Shown here in pieces: positions 35,850 through 44,114 of a stretch of 53,425 nt of DNA. The translations under genes and the position numbers were made by a program. The notes under the pieces are model-generated. The model was given only the letters and a program-made list of their open reading frames with translations, made no database searches and had not been told where the DNA came from. This stretch comes from Willaertia magna. Taxonomy: Eukaryota; Heterolobosea; Eutetramitea; Acrasida; Naegleriidae. Each line of letters starts with the position of its first letter. The first letter of the stretch is position 1. The stretch lies in NCBI GenBank assembly GCA_902984215.1, contig CADWAF010002219.1, positions 1-53,425 on the forward strand, written 5' to 3'.

Positions 35850-36608
35850 ATGATTTTTAGTCCATTTGAACAATTTGAATTACGTAATTATAATATAACT
35901 AATTATTTTGGTGATTATACTATTACAGATACAATAATAATTGGTTTGAATTTAATTATTTTTTTACAATTAGTTTATTTTACTTTAAATTTTAAAGTAA
36001 ATTATTTTTATTTTAGTTCTTTTTTTTCTAGTTTATTTCAATCTATTTATTTATTTGTATATAATACAATAGATACTTATTTATTAGAGAAAACAAGAAT
36101 GTTTTTTCCTTTTTTTTTTTATTTATTTCTTTTTATTTGTTTAAGTAATTTAATCGGTATTATACCTTTTAGTTTTACAATAACTAGTCATTTAAATATT
36201 ACTTTCTCTTTATCTTTTATGATTTGGTGGGGTATTGTTTTATTAGGTTTTTATGAACAAGGATTACCTTTTTTTAGTTTATTTTATGCTAATGGTATTC
36301 CTTTTAAATTAGTACCTTTTTTAGCATTGATTGAATTTATTAGTTTTGTTTTTAGATCTGTAAGTTTAGCACTACGACTATTTGCAAATATAGTAGCAGG
36401 ACATATTTTATTAGATACAGTAGCAATATTTTTATATAAATTAGTAAATCCTTTTTTATTTTCAATTAAATTTTCTTTAATAAGTATTTTACCATTATTA
36501 TTATGTATTGTTTTAATTTTATTTGAATTAGTAGTAGCAGTCCTACAAGGATATATCTTTATAATCTTATCCGCAATTTATCTAAAAGACGTATATAGTA
36601 GCCATTAA
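35850..36608 (+). CDS. atp6: ATP synthase F0 subunit a
   Basis: A 252-residue proton-channel subunit of complex V. The S-L-A-L-R-L-F-A-N-I-V-A-G-H helix (about residues 170-183) carries the essential arginine; S-N-L-I-G-I-I-P-F-S-F-T (about 99-110) and the C-terminal F-E-L-V-V-A-V-L-Q-G-Y-I-F-I glutamate/glutamine helix are intact. Length is typical. It starts 46 bases after tRNA-Ser and is followed by nad3 after eight bases. Confidence 0.98.
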   Translation: MIFSPFEQFELRNYNITNYFGDYTITDTIIIGLNLIIFLQLVYFTLNFKVNYFYFSSFFSSLFQSIYLFVYNTIDTYLLEKTRMFFPFFFYLFLFICLSNLIGIIPFSFTITSHLNITFSLSFMIWWGIVLLGFYEQGLPFFSLFYANGIPFKLVPFLALIEFISFVFRSVSLALRLFANIVAGHILLDTVAIFLYKLVNPFLFSIKFSLISILPLLLCIVLILFELVVAVLQGYIFIILSAIYLKDVYSSH

Positions 36609-36616
36609 AAAAATAT

Positions 36617-36979
36617 ATGTACTTCTTAACTGTTTATTACGAACTATTCTTTTACGGTTTTATAATATTAATTATAAGTAGTATAATTTTATTACTTTGT
36701 TATGTGATTGTTATAAAAAATCCATACACAGAAAAAAATTTTGGTTATGAATGTGGATTTGATCCATTTTCTGATGCAAGAAATCCATTTCATGTTAAAT
36801 TTTATTTAATTTCTATAATATTTATAATATTTGATATAGAAGTTGCTTTTTTTTTTCCATGGTCTATTAGTTTAAGAGAGTTAATGTTTGTTGGCTATTT
36901 AACCATGTATATATTTATTTTTATTCTATTGATTGGATTTATCTACGAATGGAAAAAAGGAGCATTAGATTGGAATTAA
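36617..36979 (+). CDS. nad3: NADH dehydrogenase subunit 3
   Basis: A 120-residue membrane subunit of complex I with three helices. The loop Y-E-C-G-F-D-P-F-S-D-A-R-N-P-F (about residues 44-58) contains the conserved cysteine of the active/deactive switch region; F-D-I-E-V-A-F-F-F-P-W holds membrane Asp and Glu. Full length, 9 bases from cox2. Confidence 0.98.
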   Translation: MYFLTVYYELFFYGFIILIISSIILLLCYVIVIKNPYTEKNFGYECGFDPFSDARNPFHVKFYLISIIFIIFDIEVAFFFPWSISLRELMFVGYLTMYIFIFILLIGFIYEWKKGALDWN

Positions 36980-36988
36980 TGTAATTAA

Positions 36989-37981
36989 ATGAGTAACACA
37001 CTAACAACAAAAAAAATGGATTCTCTTTTAAAAATTTGGTCAGATACAAATAGTATACATGAGAATGATTATGCAAGTGGTGTTAGGGGAGAATATTTAA
37101 GTAATTTAGCATTTTTACATTATGATGCACCGGAAGCTCCTTATAAATTAACAGCTTATTTTGGTTTTGGTGTACCGGCAAATGATAAAATGCTTTCTAT
37201 TATATTATTATATGTTGAAACAATGAGTATTCTTTCTGGGATTGCATTAATAATCATTTGTTTAACAACTGATATTTTAGAAACATTTAGTGCTACAAAA
37301 AACGAAATACCTATTCATTTTACTAAAAAAGCAGAAGCTTTTTTAGATACAATTTTTGCATTAATTCCAACAGTAATAATTAGTTATTTGTTAATACCTG
37401 CATTAGGTTTTATTTTTCAGTTAGAATATGATGAAAATTTTTTAGAAACATTATTTAATGTTTATATTATAGGACACCAATGGTATTGGACTTATGAAAT
37501 CGATACAAAACTAGGAACAGATATTTTAGTAGATTTATTTGATGCTAATTTTAATTTTCCAGTATTACAATATGATTCATATATGTTAAGAGAAGAAATA
37601 GGAGCAGTTAATAGATTATTAAATGTCGATAAAAGCTTAGTATTACCAAGTAAATATAATATTTGTTTTTATATAACATCTCATGATGTTATTCATTCAT
37701 GGGCAGTTCCTCAATTTGGAATAAAAACAGATGCATTACCAGGTAGATTAATGCGTTTTATTTTATATCCTTCTTATGAAGGAGTTTATTATGGCCAATG
37801 TTCTGAATTATGTGGTGTAAATCATGCATTTATGCCAATTTGTGTACAAGTAGTAAAAAGTAGTATCTTTATGGATTGGTTATTACTTTCTTTAGATTGT
37901 AATTTAAGTGCTGATATTCTAAGAGATACTAGAATGACTAATAATTTATTTAGTCATTACTTGTCATATAAAAATATTTAA
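36989..37981 (+). CDS. cox2: Cytochrome c oxidase subunit 2
   Basis: A 330-residue subunit carrying the Cu_A electron entry site of complex IV. The Cu_A motif is Y-G-Q-C271-S-E-L-C275-G-V-N-H279-A-F-M; the first histidine is in the D-V-I-H-S-W-A-V-P stretch, and the aromatic region is G-H-Q-W-Y-W-T-Y-E. Two helices precede the copper domain. The N-terminus is about 50 residues longer than in most mitochondria, and a short insert lies between the aromatic region and the copper domain. No split or fusion with cox1 is seen. Confidence 0.98.
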   Translation: MSNTLTTKKMDSLLKIWSDTNSIHENDYASGVRGEYLSNLAFLHYDAPEAPYKLTAYFGFGVPANDKMLSIILLYVETMSILSGIALIIICLTTDILETFSATKNEIPIHFTKKAEAFLDTIFALIPTVIISYLLIPALGFIFQLEYDENFLETLFNVYIIGHQWYWTYEIDTKLGTDILVDLFDANFNFPVLQYDSYMLREEIGAVNRLLNVDKSLVLPSKYNICFYITSHDVIHSWAVPQFGIKTDALPGRLMRFILYPSYEGVYYGQCSELCGVNHAFMPICVQVVKSSIFMDWLLLSLDCNLSADILRDTRMTNNLFSHYLSYKNI

Positions 37982-38052
37982 ATATTTTTATACATAATTC
38001 AATTTTCAAGTTATTAATATAAATAAGAGAGATACACACACAAAAATACTAA

Positions 38053-39807
38053 ATGTTTTCATACACAAAAATGTCCCAATCAGCGTCTGATTTTTGGCAT
38101 GGTTTTATATATTATTATTGGTCATTCTATGATCTTGTAGTAGACAAACCGTGGAATTTTGTCTACTTTTATTGGTCTGGTGTTTATTATAAATACATAA
38201 TACCGTATTTATTTAATCAACCAGTCTTATTAGGTTATGACCAACGTCGTCTTTTCCATAAATATTATGTACCAGATTTATGGTGGGCTCCACATGTAAC
38301 AGCAAACGACGATTTTAATTTTTTAGTTAATTATGGTAAAAAAAATAGAAGAACACGATTAGAAATAGAAGTTTTTGGCTATCATCAATTGGTATTTCCA
38401 ATGACTAGATCTGACAGAAGACAAAGAATTTTTACATTAAGAAAATTAAGTTATCCACAATTAGTACATAATCATCCGAGAACTCAAAGACGATTTGTTA
38501 GAAAATTTGTAGGAAATTGGAGAAAATTACAAAAAGAAGAACGTAGAAAACAAGTAGCACTAGATCCAAATGATAATACTATAGTAGCTTATAAAAAAAC
38601 ATTTAAGTTTTTAAATTTTGAATTATTAAGATATAATATTCAAATGGAGATTAAACTATTTAATTTATTCACTATTGATCTAATAGAACTTTGCTGTCTT
38701 TTTATAGTATCATTAATTTGTTTATTGGTGTTAGCTATAAAATATTATAAATCAAAAGGATATAATTTAGTAATTAATGCAGCTAAACAAATTGAACGTA
38801 GAGAGATAGAAGAAGAAGAAACACCAGGCGTTTTTTTAGATTATGATCATTTTTTATCTAAAAAAGAAGCAGGTTTTAAATATGATGAGAAATATGGTAA
38901 TTATAAAGGAAGAGATATGAAAAAATTAAGTTTCTTAGAATATTATATGAGAAATAGTAGAGAAGTTTTTGTTGGTAATAAATTTCATTATGGTTTAACA
39001 CTACGTACATTAAGTATTGAAGTAGCACAAGTAGGTATGTATTTATTTGTTATAGGTACTTTAGGATTAATCTTTAATTATTTTTTAGGACTATATATGT
39101 ATTATATACATAATTTTTATTTACTCAATGAATATTTTTTTACATATATTTTTTTTTATGTATTTAGTATATCTTCTTATATATTTTGGAAGTTACATTT
39201 ACGATATGAATGGTTAGGGTTTAGAAGAGGAGAAGAATATGATTATACTACTTATAGAATGTTTTCGCATATGTGTAGAGTTTTAGGTCTTTTAAATTTT
39301 GTAAAATTAGTAAATGATGTAGATATCCATGTATATGTAATTTTATATCTTTCTGCTATTGCTTATATGTATTTTGGATGTGATTCTTGTGATTGGTTTC
39401 AGGGATGGAATCAACCATATAGTTTAGATGTAAGATGGTGGATAAAAAATGGTACAAATCCATATGAAGCACGTAGAGGTATTTGGTTTAGGGATGAATA
39501 CAATAGAACGTGGGAACAATTTATTTATGTAATTTGTATGCCGGTTCATTATTTTATAGTAAGATGGGCAATACTTTTTTTTACACCAATATATTTATTT
39601 TTTTATTTACCAATTCTTTACGGCGTGAATGAAAAATATATACGTATTAGGAATTACTTACTATTCTGGAAGCCTCCTAAATACACAATAAAAGAACTAG
39701 ATATGATTTGGAGAAGAGATTTCTATCTGAACTGTATATATGTACAACGTAATAAACCAGCTAGAAGTACATGGGATTGGAAAGGTCCAAAAATTACATT
39801 TGCTTAA
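38053..39807 (+). CDS. Unrecognised Trp/Tyr-rich membrane protein (ORF584)
   Basis: A 584-residue frame of unknown family. Hydrophobic segments lie near residues 205-230, 322-350, 360-380, 424-442 and 489-522. A basic region at about 97-168 is rich in Arg (many R-R pairs), and an acidic patch E-R-R-E-I-E-E-E-E lies at 248-256. It is unusually rich in Trp, with D-C-D-S-C-D-W-F-Q-G-W-like (C443, C446) and R-W-W-I-K-N-G-T-N-P-Y-E-A-R-R-G motifs that look conserved rather than drifted. Codon use is a little less A+T-extreme than in its neighbours, as in the most constrained genes. It lies between cox2 and nad7, so a respiratory-complex role is an inference. I find no named match. Confidence 0.75.
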   Translation: MFSYTKMSQSASDFWHGFIYYYWSFYDLVVDKPWNFVYFYWSGVYYKYIIPYLFNQPVLLGYDQRRLFHKYYVPDLWWAPHVTANDDFNFLVNYGKKNRRTRLEIEVFGYHQLVFPMTRSDRRQRIFTLRKLSYPQLVHNHPRTQRRFVRKFVGNWRKLQKEERRKQVALDPNDNTIVAYKKTFKFLNFELLRYNIQMEIKLFNLFTIDLIELCCLFIVSLICLLVLAIKYYKSKGYNLVINAAKQIERREIEEEETPGVFLDYDHFLSKKEAGFKYDEKYGNYKGRDMKKLSFLEYYMRNSREVFVGNKFHYGLTLRTLSIEVAQVGMYLFVIGTLGLIFNYFLGLYMYYIHNFYLLNEYFFTYIFFYVFSISSYIFWKLHLRYEWLGFRRGEEYDYTTYRMFSHMCRVLGLLNFVKLVNDVDIHVYVILYLSAIAYMYFGCDSCDWFQGWNQPYSLDVRWWIKNGTNPYEARRGIWFRDEYNRTWEQFIYVICMPVHYFIVRWAILFFTPIYLFFYLPILYGVNEKYIRIRNYLLFWKPPKYTIKELDMIWRRDFYLNCIYVQRNKPARSTWDWKGPKITFA

Positions 39808-39825
39808 CATTTAATAGTTTAAATT

Positions 39826-39899
39826 CGAAGGTTAGCCAAGTGGACTAAGGCGAAGTTCTGCTAAAACTTTATTCATGGGTTCAAATCCCATACCTTCCA
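39826..39899 (+). tRNA. trnS: tRNA-Ser (GCU)
   Basis: Anticodon stem AAGTT/AACTT with loop CTGCTAA gives GCT; T-stem ATGGG/CCCAT. Acceptor pair 1 is C opposite C; pairs 2-7 form. Confidence 0.88.
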
Positions 39900-39943
39900 T
39901 TTCATTTTAAAAAATTAGTATATATAAATAAATAATAAAATTA

Positions 39944-41131
39944 ATGTATTTAGATAAAAAAAAACATTTAAATAATTTTATTTTAAACTTTGGTCCTCAA
40001 CATCCAGCAGCACATGGAGTGTTGCGTTTAATTTTAGAGTTAGATGGTGAAATAATAAAAAATGCAGATCCACATATTGGATTATTACATAGAGGTACTG
40101 AGAAATTATTAGAATATAAAACTTATCTTCAAGGTTTACCTTATTTTGATAGATTAGATTATTGTTCAATGATGTGCCAAGAGCATACATATTGTTTAGC
40201 TATTGAAAATTTATTAAAATGTGAAGTACCATTAAGAGCTCAATATATAAGAGTTTTATTTGCTGAATTGACAAGATTATTAAATCATTTATTATCGTTA
40301 ACTACACATGCATTGGATGTAGGGGCACTAACACCGTTTTTATGGGGTTTTGAAGAAAGAGAAAAATTAATGGAATTTTATGAACGTGTTTCTGGAGCAC
40401 GTATGCACGCAAATTATTTTCGACCAGGAGGAGTATCATATGATTTACCTAAAGGTTTACTTGATGATATTTATGATTTTATAGATGGTTTTGGTTCTAG
40501 AATAGATGAAATGGAAGAAATGTTAACTACAAATAGAATTTGGAAACAACGTTTAGTGGGTATTGGTACAGTAAATAGTAGAGATGCTTATGATTTAGGT
40601 TTTACAGGAGTAATGTTACGTGGTTCTGGTATAGCATGGGATTTACGTAAGATGGAACCATATGAAATCTATAAACATTTAGATTTTAATATTCCTGTAG
40701 GGATTTATGGTGATTGTTATGATAGATATTTAGTTCGCGTAGCAGAGATGAGACAAAGTCTTTCTATTATTTTTCAATGTTTAAATCAATTACCAAATGG
40801 ATTAGTACGTACTGATAATTATAAAATATCTCCTCCATTTAGAAAACAAATGAAAACTTCAATGGAATCATTAATTCATCATTTTAAGTTTTATAGTGAA
40901 GGTATTTATGTACCACAAGGTATAACATATGGAGTAGTAGAAGCACCAAAAGGTGAAACAGGAGCATTATTAGTATCTAATGGTACAAATATGCCATATC
41001 GTTGTAAAATACGTTCTCCTGGTTTTGCACATTTACAAGGTATTAACCACGTTACATCAGGACATATGATTGCAGATTTAGTAACAGTAATAGGAACTTT
41101 AGATATAGTATTTGGTGAAGTAGATAGATAA
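39944..41131 (+). CDS. nad7: NADH dehydrogenase 49-kDa subunit (Nad7/NuoD)
   Basis: A 395-residue peripheral-arm subunit that forms the quinone site. Landmarks are [14 protein letters not shown] (quinone-site histidines), [26 protein letters not shown], and the C-terminal [20 protein letters not shown]. Length and ends are standard. Confidence 0.99.
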   Translation: MYLDKKKHLNNFILNFGPQHPAAHGVLRLILELDGEIIKNADPHIGLLHRGTEKLLEYKTYLQGLPYFDRLDYCSMMCQEHTYCLAIENLLKCEVPLRAQYIRVLFAELTRLLNHLLSLTTHALDVGALTPFLWGFEEREKLMEFYERVSGARMHANYFRPGGVSYDLPKGLLDDIYDFIDGFGSRIDEMEEMLTTNRIWKQRLVGIGTVNSRDAYDLGFTGVMLRGSGIAWDLRKMEPYEIYKHLDFNIPVGIYGDCYDRYLVRVAEMRQSLSIIFQCLNQLPNGLVRTDNYKISPPFRKQMKTSMESLIHHFKFYSEGIYVPQGITYGVVEAPKGETGALLVSNGTNMPYRCKIRSPGFAHLQGINHVTSGHMIADLVTVIGTLDIVFGEVDR

Positions 41132-41237
41132 TAAAAAGAACAGACTATTACTATTAAGAGTTCGTAACTTTTGATTAATATTTAAATATTATTTTATTTA
41201 AGAATAGTATAATAATATGTAAAGTGTATTATTTATA

Positions 41238-41310
41238 GCGCTAGTAGCTTAGTTGGTAAAGCGTTCGTTTGATAAGCGAAAGATCAATGGTTCAAGTCCA
41301 TTCTGGCGCA
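41238..41310 (+). tRNA. trnI: tRNA-Ile (GAU)
   Basis: Acceptor GCGCTAG/CTGGCGC pairs throughout; anticodon stem TTCGT/GCGAA with loop TTGATAA (GAT); T-stem AATGG/CCATT. It ends two bases before the stop of the convergent ccmF gene. Confidence 0.93.
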
Positions 41311-41311
41311 T

Positions 41312-42691
41312 TTATTTTATATATATTATAAATAACAAAATAAAAATAAAAAAATAAATTGTTTTATATATTTTTATATAAAATGATTCTATTACGATAT
41401 AGAAATTGTTAATTATAGTATGGTAAAGAAATAATTCGATTTGTTCTAGTATGTTATATATATTATAATGTTTCTGTATAAAAAAATAAAAAATATCATT
41501 TTTTATTTTATACAAGTAAGTAATTTCATGTGTTATAAATTCATAAGAAGAAATAAAATATTTAATATTATAGTTTTCATATAGGTAGATATAATTTTGT
41601 ATCTCATTAAACGTATTACTAATTAACAATAAAAAATATAATAAAGTAAAATAAATTAAATGTTTATATAAAAAAAAATTATATTTTTTTATAATTAAAA
41701 AATACATAAAAATATATATTACTATATATATTTTTATTATTGTAATTAAGTAAAAAAAATAAAATAAAAAAAAATGAAAGTAATAGAAACATAATAATAT
41801 AAAAAAACTATAAAATAAAAAATAAAAACAGAAAGAGAATATGTAAATATTTATAAAAGAATAAATATATAAATAGAAATATAAAAATAATAAAAAAATA
41901 AGAAAATAATAATAAATAATAATATTATTTATTATTATTTTCTTATATAAAAAATAAAAAAGTAATAATAAATATATTGAAATATAGAAAAATAAAAAAT
42001 ATAATTGTAATTGTATTGATATTAATTTAAAAATATGAATACTTTGAATACTATTAAACTTTAAAAAATAAAATAAAGTATAATCAATATATAAAAAAAA
42101 AGAAGTAAAAAAAAAAAGATATTTCTTTTTTATATGTAATTGAATTAATAATAATAACCAATAAATAAAAGATATGTTTTCTATAGGATCCCAAGACCAC
42201 CAACCACCCCACCCAAAAAGAGAGGATGCCCAATAACTACCAAGAATAATAGTAAATGAAAAAAATAAAAAAATAAATAATAAATTTTGTGTTTTTTGTA
42301 AATATATAATTTTAAATAAAAGAAAAATAATTAATATTAATGGAGGGTGTAAGATTACTAAAAAATGTTGTAGTAAAGGATTAAATAAATTATTATTTAA
42401 TAAGTAAATATTTGAATTAACAATAAAATTAAATAATTGCATACAAATAAATACTAATAGGTAAAATATATTAATATATATTAAATATGTAATTTTATTA
42501 TTTTTTATAATATAAAAACAATAAAAACAGAATATTAAACAAATTATATAATTATCTATGATACTCCACAAGTGACTAAATTGATATAATAAAGTAGATA
42601 AAAAAGAAGAATTCAAATTATAGAAAATTTCATAAGTATCGTAAATATAAATAAAAATAAATAAAAAAAAAATATATAAATAAAAATACAT
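41312..42691 (-). CDS. ccmF: Cytochrome c heme lyase subunit CcmF
   Basis: A 459-residue minus-strand membrane protein. The WWD heme-binding motif is intact as W-G-G-W-W-S-W-D-P-I-E-N-I-S-F near residues 161-175, matching G-G-W-W-F-W-D-P-V-E-N in the family. Upstream, H-P-P-L-I-L-I (about 114-120) corresponds to the V-x-H-P-P-x-L-Y histidine segment. The rest is a series of very Phe/Ile/Tyr-rich helices that are poorly conserved, and the protein is shorter than bacterial CcmF (about 650). With CcmC it belongs to the system I cytochrome c maturation pathway, attaching heme on the intermembrane-space side. Confidence 0.9.
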   Translation of the reverse strand: MYFYLYIFFLFIFIYIYDTYEIFYNLNSSFLSTLLYQFSHLWSIIDNYIICLIFCFYCFYIIKNNKITYLIYINIFYLLVFICMQLFNFIVNSNIYLLNNNLFNPLLQHFLVILHPPLILIIFLLFKIIYLQKTQNLLFIFLFFSFTIILGSYWASSLFGWGGWWSWDPIENISFIYWLLLLIQLHIKKKYLFFFTSFFLYIDYTLFYFLKFNSIQSIHIFKLISIQLQLYFLFFYISIYLLLLFYFLYKKIIINNIIIYYYFLIFLLFLYFYLYIYSFINIYIFSFCFYFLFYSFFILLCFYYFHFFLFYFFYLITIIKIYIVIYIFMYFLIIKKYNFFLYKHLIYFTLLYFLLLISNTFNEIQNYIYLYENYNIKYFISSYEFITHEITYLYKIKNDIFYFFIQKHYNIYNILEQIELFLYHTIINNFYIVIESFYIKIYKTIYFFIFILLFIIYIK

Positions 42692-42727
42692 ATAAATATA
42701 ATATAAAACAATTAAAGAAAAAAAAAT

Positions 42728-42799
42728 AAAAAAGAATAGGATTCGAACCTATATTTAACGGATTTAAAGTCCGGTGCTTTACCATTTAGCTATCTTTTT
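42728..42799 (-). tRNA. tRNA with UUA anticodon (reads UAA)
   Basis: A regular class I cloverleaf on the minus strand: acceptor AAAAAGA/TCTTTTT fully paired, D-stem GCT/AGC, anticodon stem CGGA/TCCG, loop CTTTAAA, five-base variable loop and T-stem ATAGG/CCTAT with loop TTCGAAT. The anticodon by position is TTA, which would read the stop codon UAA. The usual Lys loop would be CTTTTAA, and a Leu (UAA) reading needs a one-base shift that destroys the stem. The only minus-strand tRNA. See findings. Confidence 0.75.
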
Positions 42800-42869
42800 A
42801 TACAGATAAAATAATTAATATATAATTTCTAATTATAGATTTTACAATCTTAAAATTGAATTGTTAGAT

Positions 42870-43655
42870 TTACCTTTTTGGTATATAAAGTAAATTTTTT
42901 TTATTAGTAATCTTTATTTCATTGAAAATATATATTAAAAAACTAACATAATAATAATATATTATTACTATATTTATATAAAGCAATAATATAAATAGAT
43001 CATTAGGTAACATGAAAATAAATATTATAAATAAAATACTATAATTTATTTTATATTTTTTTATTAGAAAGAATAATAAAATAATACTTATATTGATATA
43101 TAATAATTTAAAGTATAAATTAAAATATGTAATAACTTGAAATTCAATATCAAATTCTTGATATGAAAATTCATAATAATGACTATATATAAAAGATAAA
43201 AAAAAAGGAAAAATATAATAATGATGAATAATAAAATTAAATAACAATGAAAAAAAAATATATATAGTAATATAATTATACATGTTTTTTTCTTTTTTTT
43301 TTAATAAAGGAGAAAACCATAAAATAAAAAAATAAAATATAATTGGTATTAAGATATATATTGTAAATAAAAGTAAATATTTTATATATATATATGAAGT
43401 CGTAAAAAAAGGTAAATTTATTTCTATAATAGGTAAATAAATATATTCATTATTTGAGTAGATACTAAATTCATTATTAATCTCATCTATAAAGAAAAAA
43501 GAATCAATGTTTTTTATTTTATTTAAAGGAGAAAGTAAAAAAAGTAAAAACCATTTTATTTTTATAAGTAAAATAAAAAAAAAAAACAAAAAGAAAAAGA
43601 AGATGTATATTAAGCGCAGATAAAATTCCTTCGCAAAAAATGAAATAATTTGCAT
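42870..43655 (-). CDS. tatC: Sec-independent (twin-arginine) translocase TatC
   Basis: A 261-residue minus-strand membrane protein (also called mttB or ymf16). The family pattern is visible: an N-terminal R-L-I-Y-I helix, L-P-F-F-T-T-S-Y-I-Y-I-K, then P-I-I-F-Y-F-F-I-L-W-F-S-P-L-L-K-K-K-E-K (about residues 103-122; family P-x-x-x-Y-Q-x-W-x-F-x-x-P-G-L-Y-x-x-E), F-P-F-F-L-S-F (about 149-155) and M-L-P-N-D-L-F-I (about 219-226; family P-P-D). Six helices are expected. TatC would export folded proteins such as the Rieske protein; no tatA is recognised here. Confidence 0.88.
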   Translation of the reverse strand: MQIISFFAKEFYLRLIYIFFFFLFFFFILLIKIKWFLLFLLSPLNKIKNIDSFFFIDEINNEFSIYSNNEYIYLPIIEINLPFFTTSYIYIKYLLLFTIYILIPIIFYFFILWFSPLLKKKEKNMYNYITIYIFFSLLFNFIIHHYYIFPFFLSFIYSHYYEFSYQEFDIEFQVITYFNLYFKLLYINISIILLFFLIKKYKINYSILFIIFIFMLPNDLFILLLYINIVIIYYYYVSFLIYIFNEIKITNKKNLLYIPKR

Positions 43656-43735
43656 ATTTTTTATATGATGATGAAGTCGTTATTATATTATTATATAGAG
43701 AAAAGACGATTATATATAGACAAAATAGTCTATAA

Positions 43736-43810
43736 GCCTAGGTGGCTGAGAGGTCTAAAGCGCCAAATTTGAAATTTGGTTTATCGTGGGTTCAAATCCT
43801 GCCCTAGCCT
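43736..43810 (+). tRNA. trnS: tRNA-Ser (UGA)
   Basis: Anticodon stem CCAAA/TTTGG with loop TTTGAAA gives TGA. D-arm identical to the Ser (GGA) gene at 35729. The acceptor mismatch here is at pair 2 (C opposite C). Confidence 0.88.
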
Positions 43811-43820
43811 AATAAATAAA

Positions 43821-43903
43821 TAGAGTGTGGTGAAACTGGTAGACACGATAGATTTAGGATCTATTGGCTTTATGCTTTGCAGGTTCAAGTCCTGTCACTC
43901 CTA
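43821..43903 (+). tRNA. trnL: tRNA-Leu (UAG)
   Basis: Class II tRNA, anticodon stem ATAGA/TCTAT with loop TTTAGGA (TAG), T-stem GCAGG/CCTGT. Acceptor pairs 1 (T opposite T) and 2 (A opposite C) are mismatched and 3-7 form. Reads CUN. Confidence 0.9.
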
Positions 43904-43910
43904 ATAATAA

Positions 43911-43983
43911 AGATCAGTAACTCAGCTGGTAGAGTGTTAGCCTGTCGCGCTAAAAGTCGTGGGTTCAAGCCCCATCTGATCCA
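43911..43983 (+). tRNA. trnD: tRNA-Asp (GUC)
   Basis: Anticodon stem TTAGC/GCTAA with loop CTGTCGC (GTC), T-stem GTGGG/CCCAT. Acceptor pair 1 is A opposite C, where G would restore pairing. Confidence 0.9.
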
Positions 43984-44007
43984 AATTATATATTTATATT
44001 TATTTAT

Positions 44008-44089
44008 ACTCACTTGGTGGAATTGGTAGACACGACAGACTCAAAATCTGTTATCTTAGGATGTGTAGGTTCAAGTCCTACAGTGAGCA
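44008..44089 (+). tRNA. trnL: tRNA-Leu (CAA)
   Basis: Class II tRNA with anticodon stem ACAGA/TCTGT and loop CTCAAAA (CAA), which as encoded reads UUG only. Acceptor pair 1 is A opposite C. No Leu (UAA) gene is found although UUA is the main Leu codon. Confidence 0.9.
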
Positions 44090-44114
44090 CGATTAATTAT
44101 ATCTAATAATAAGA

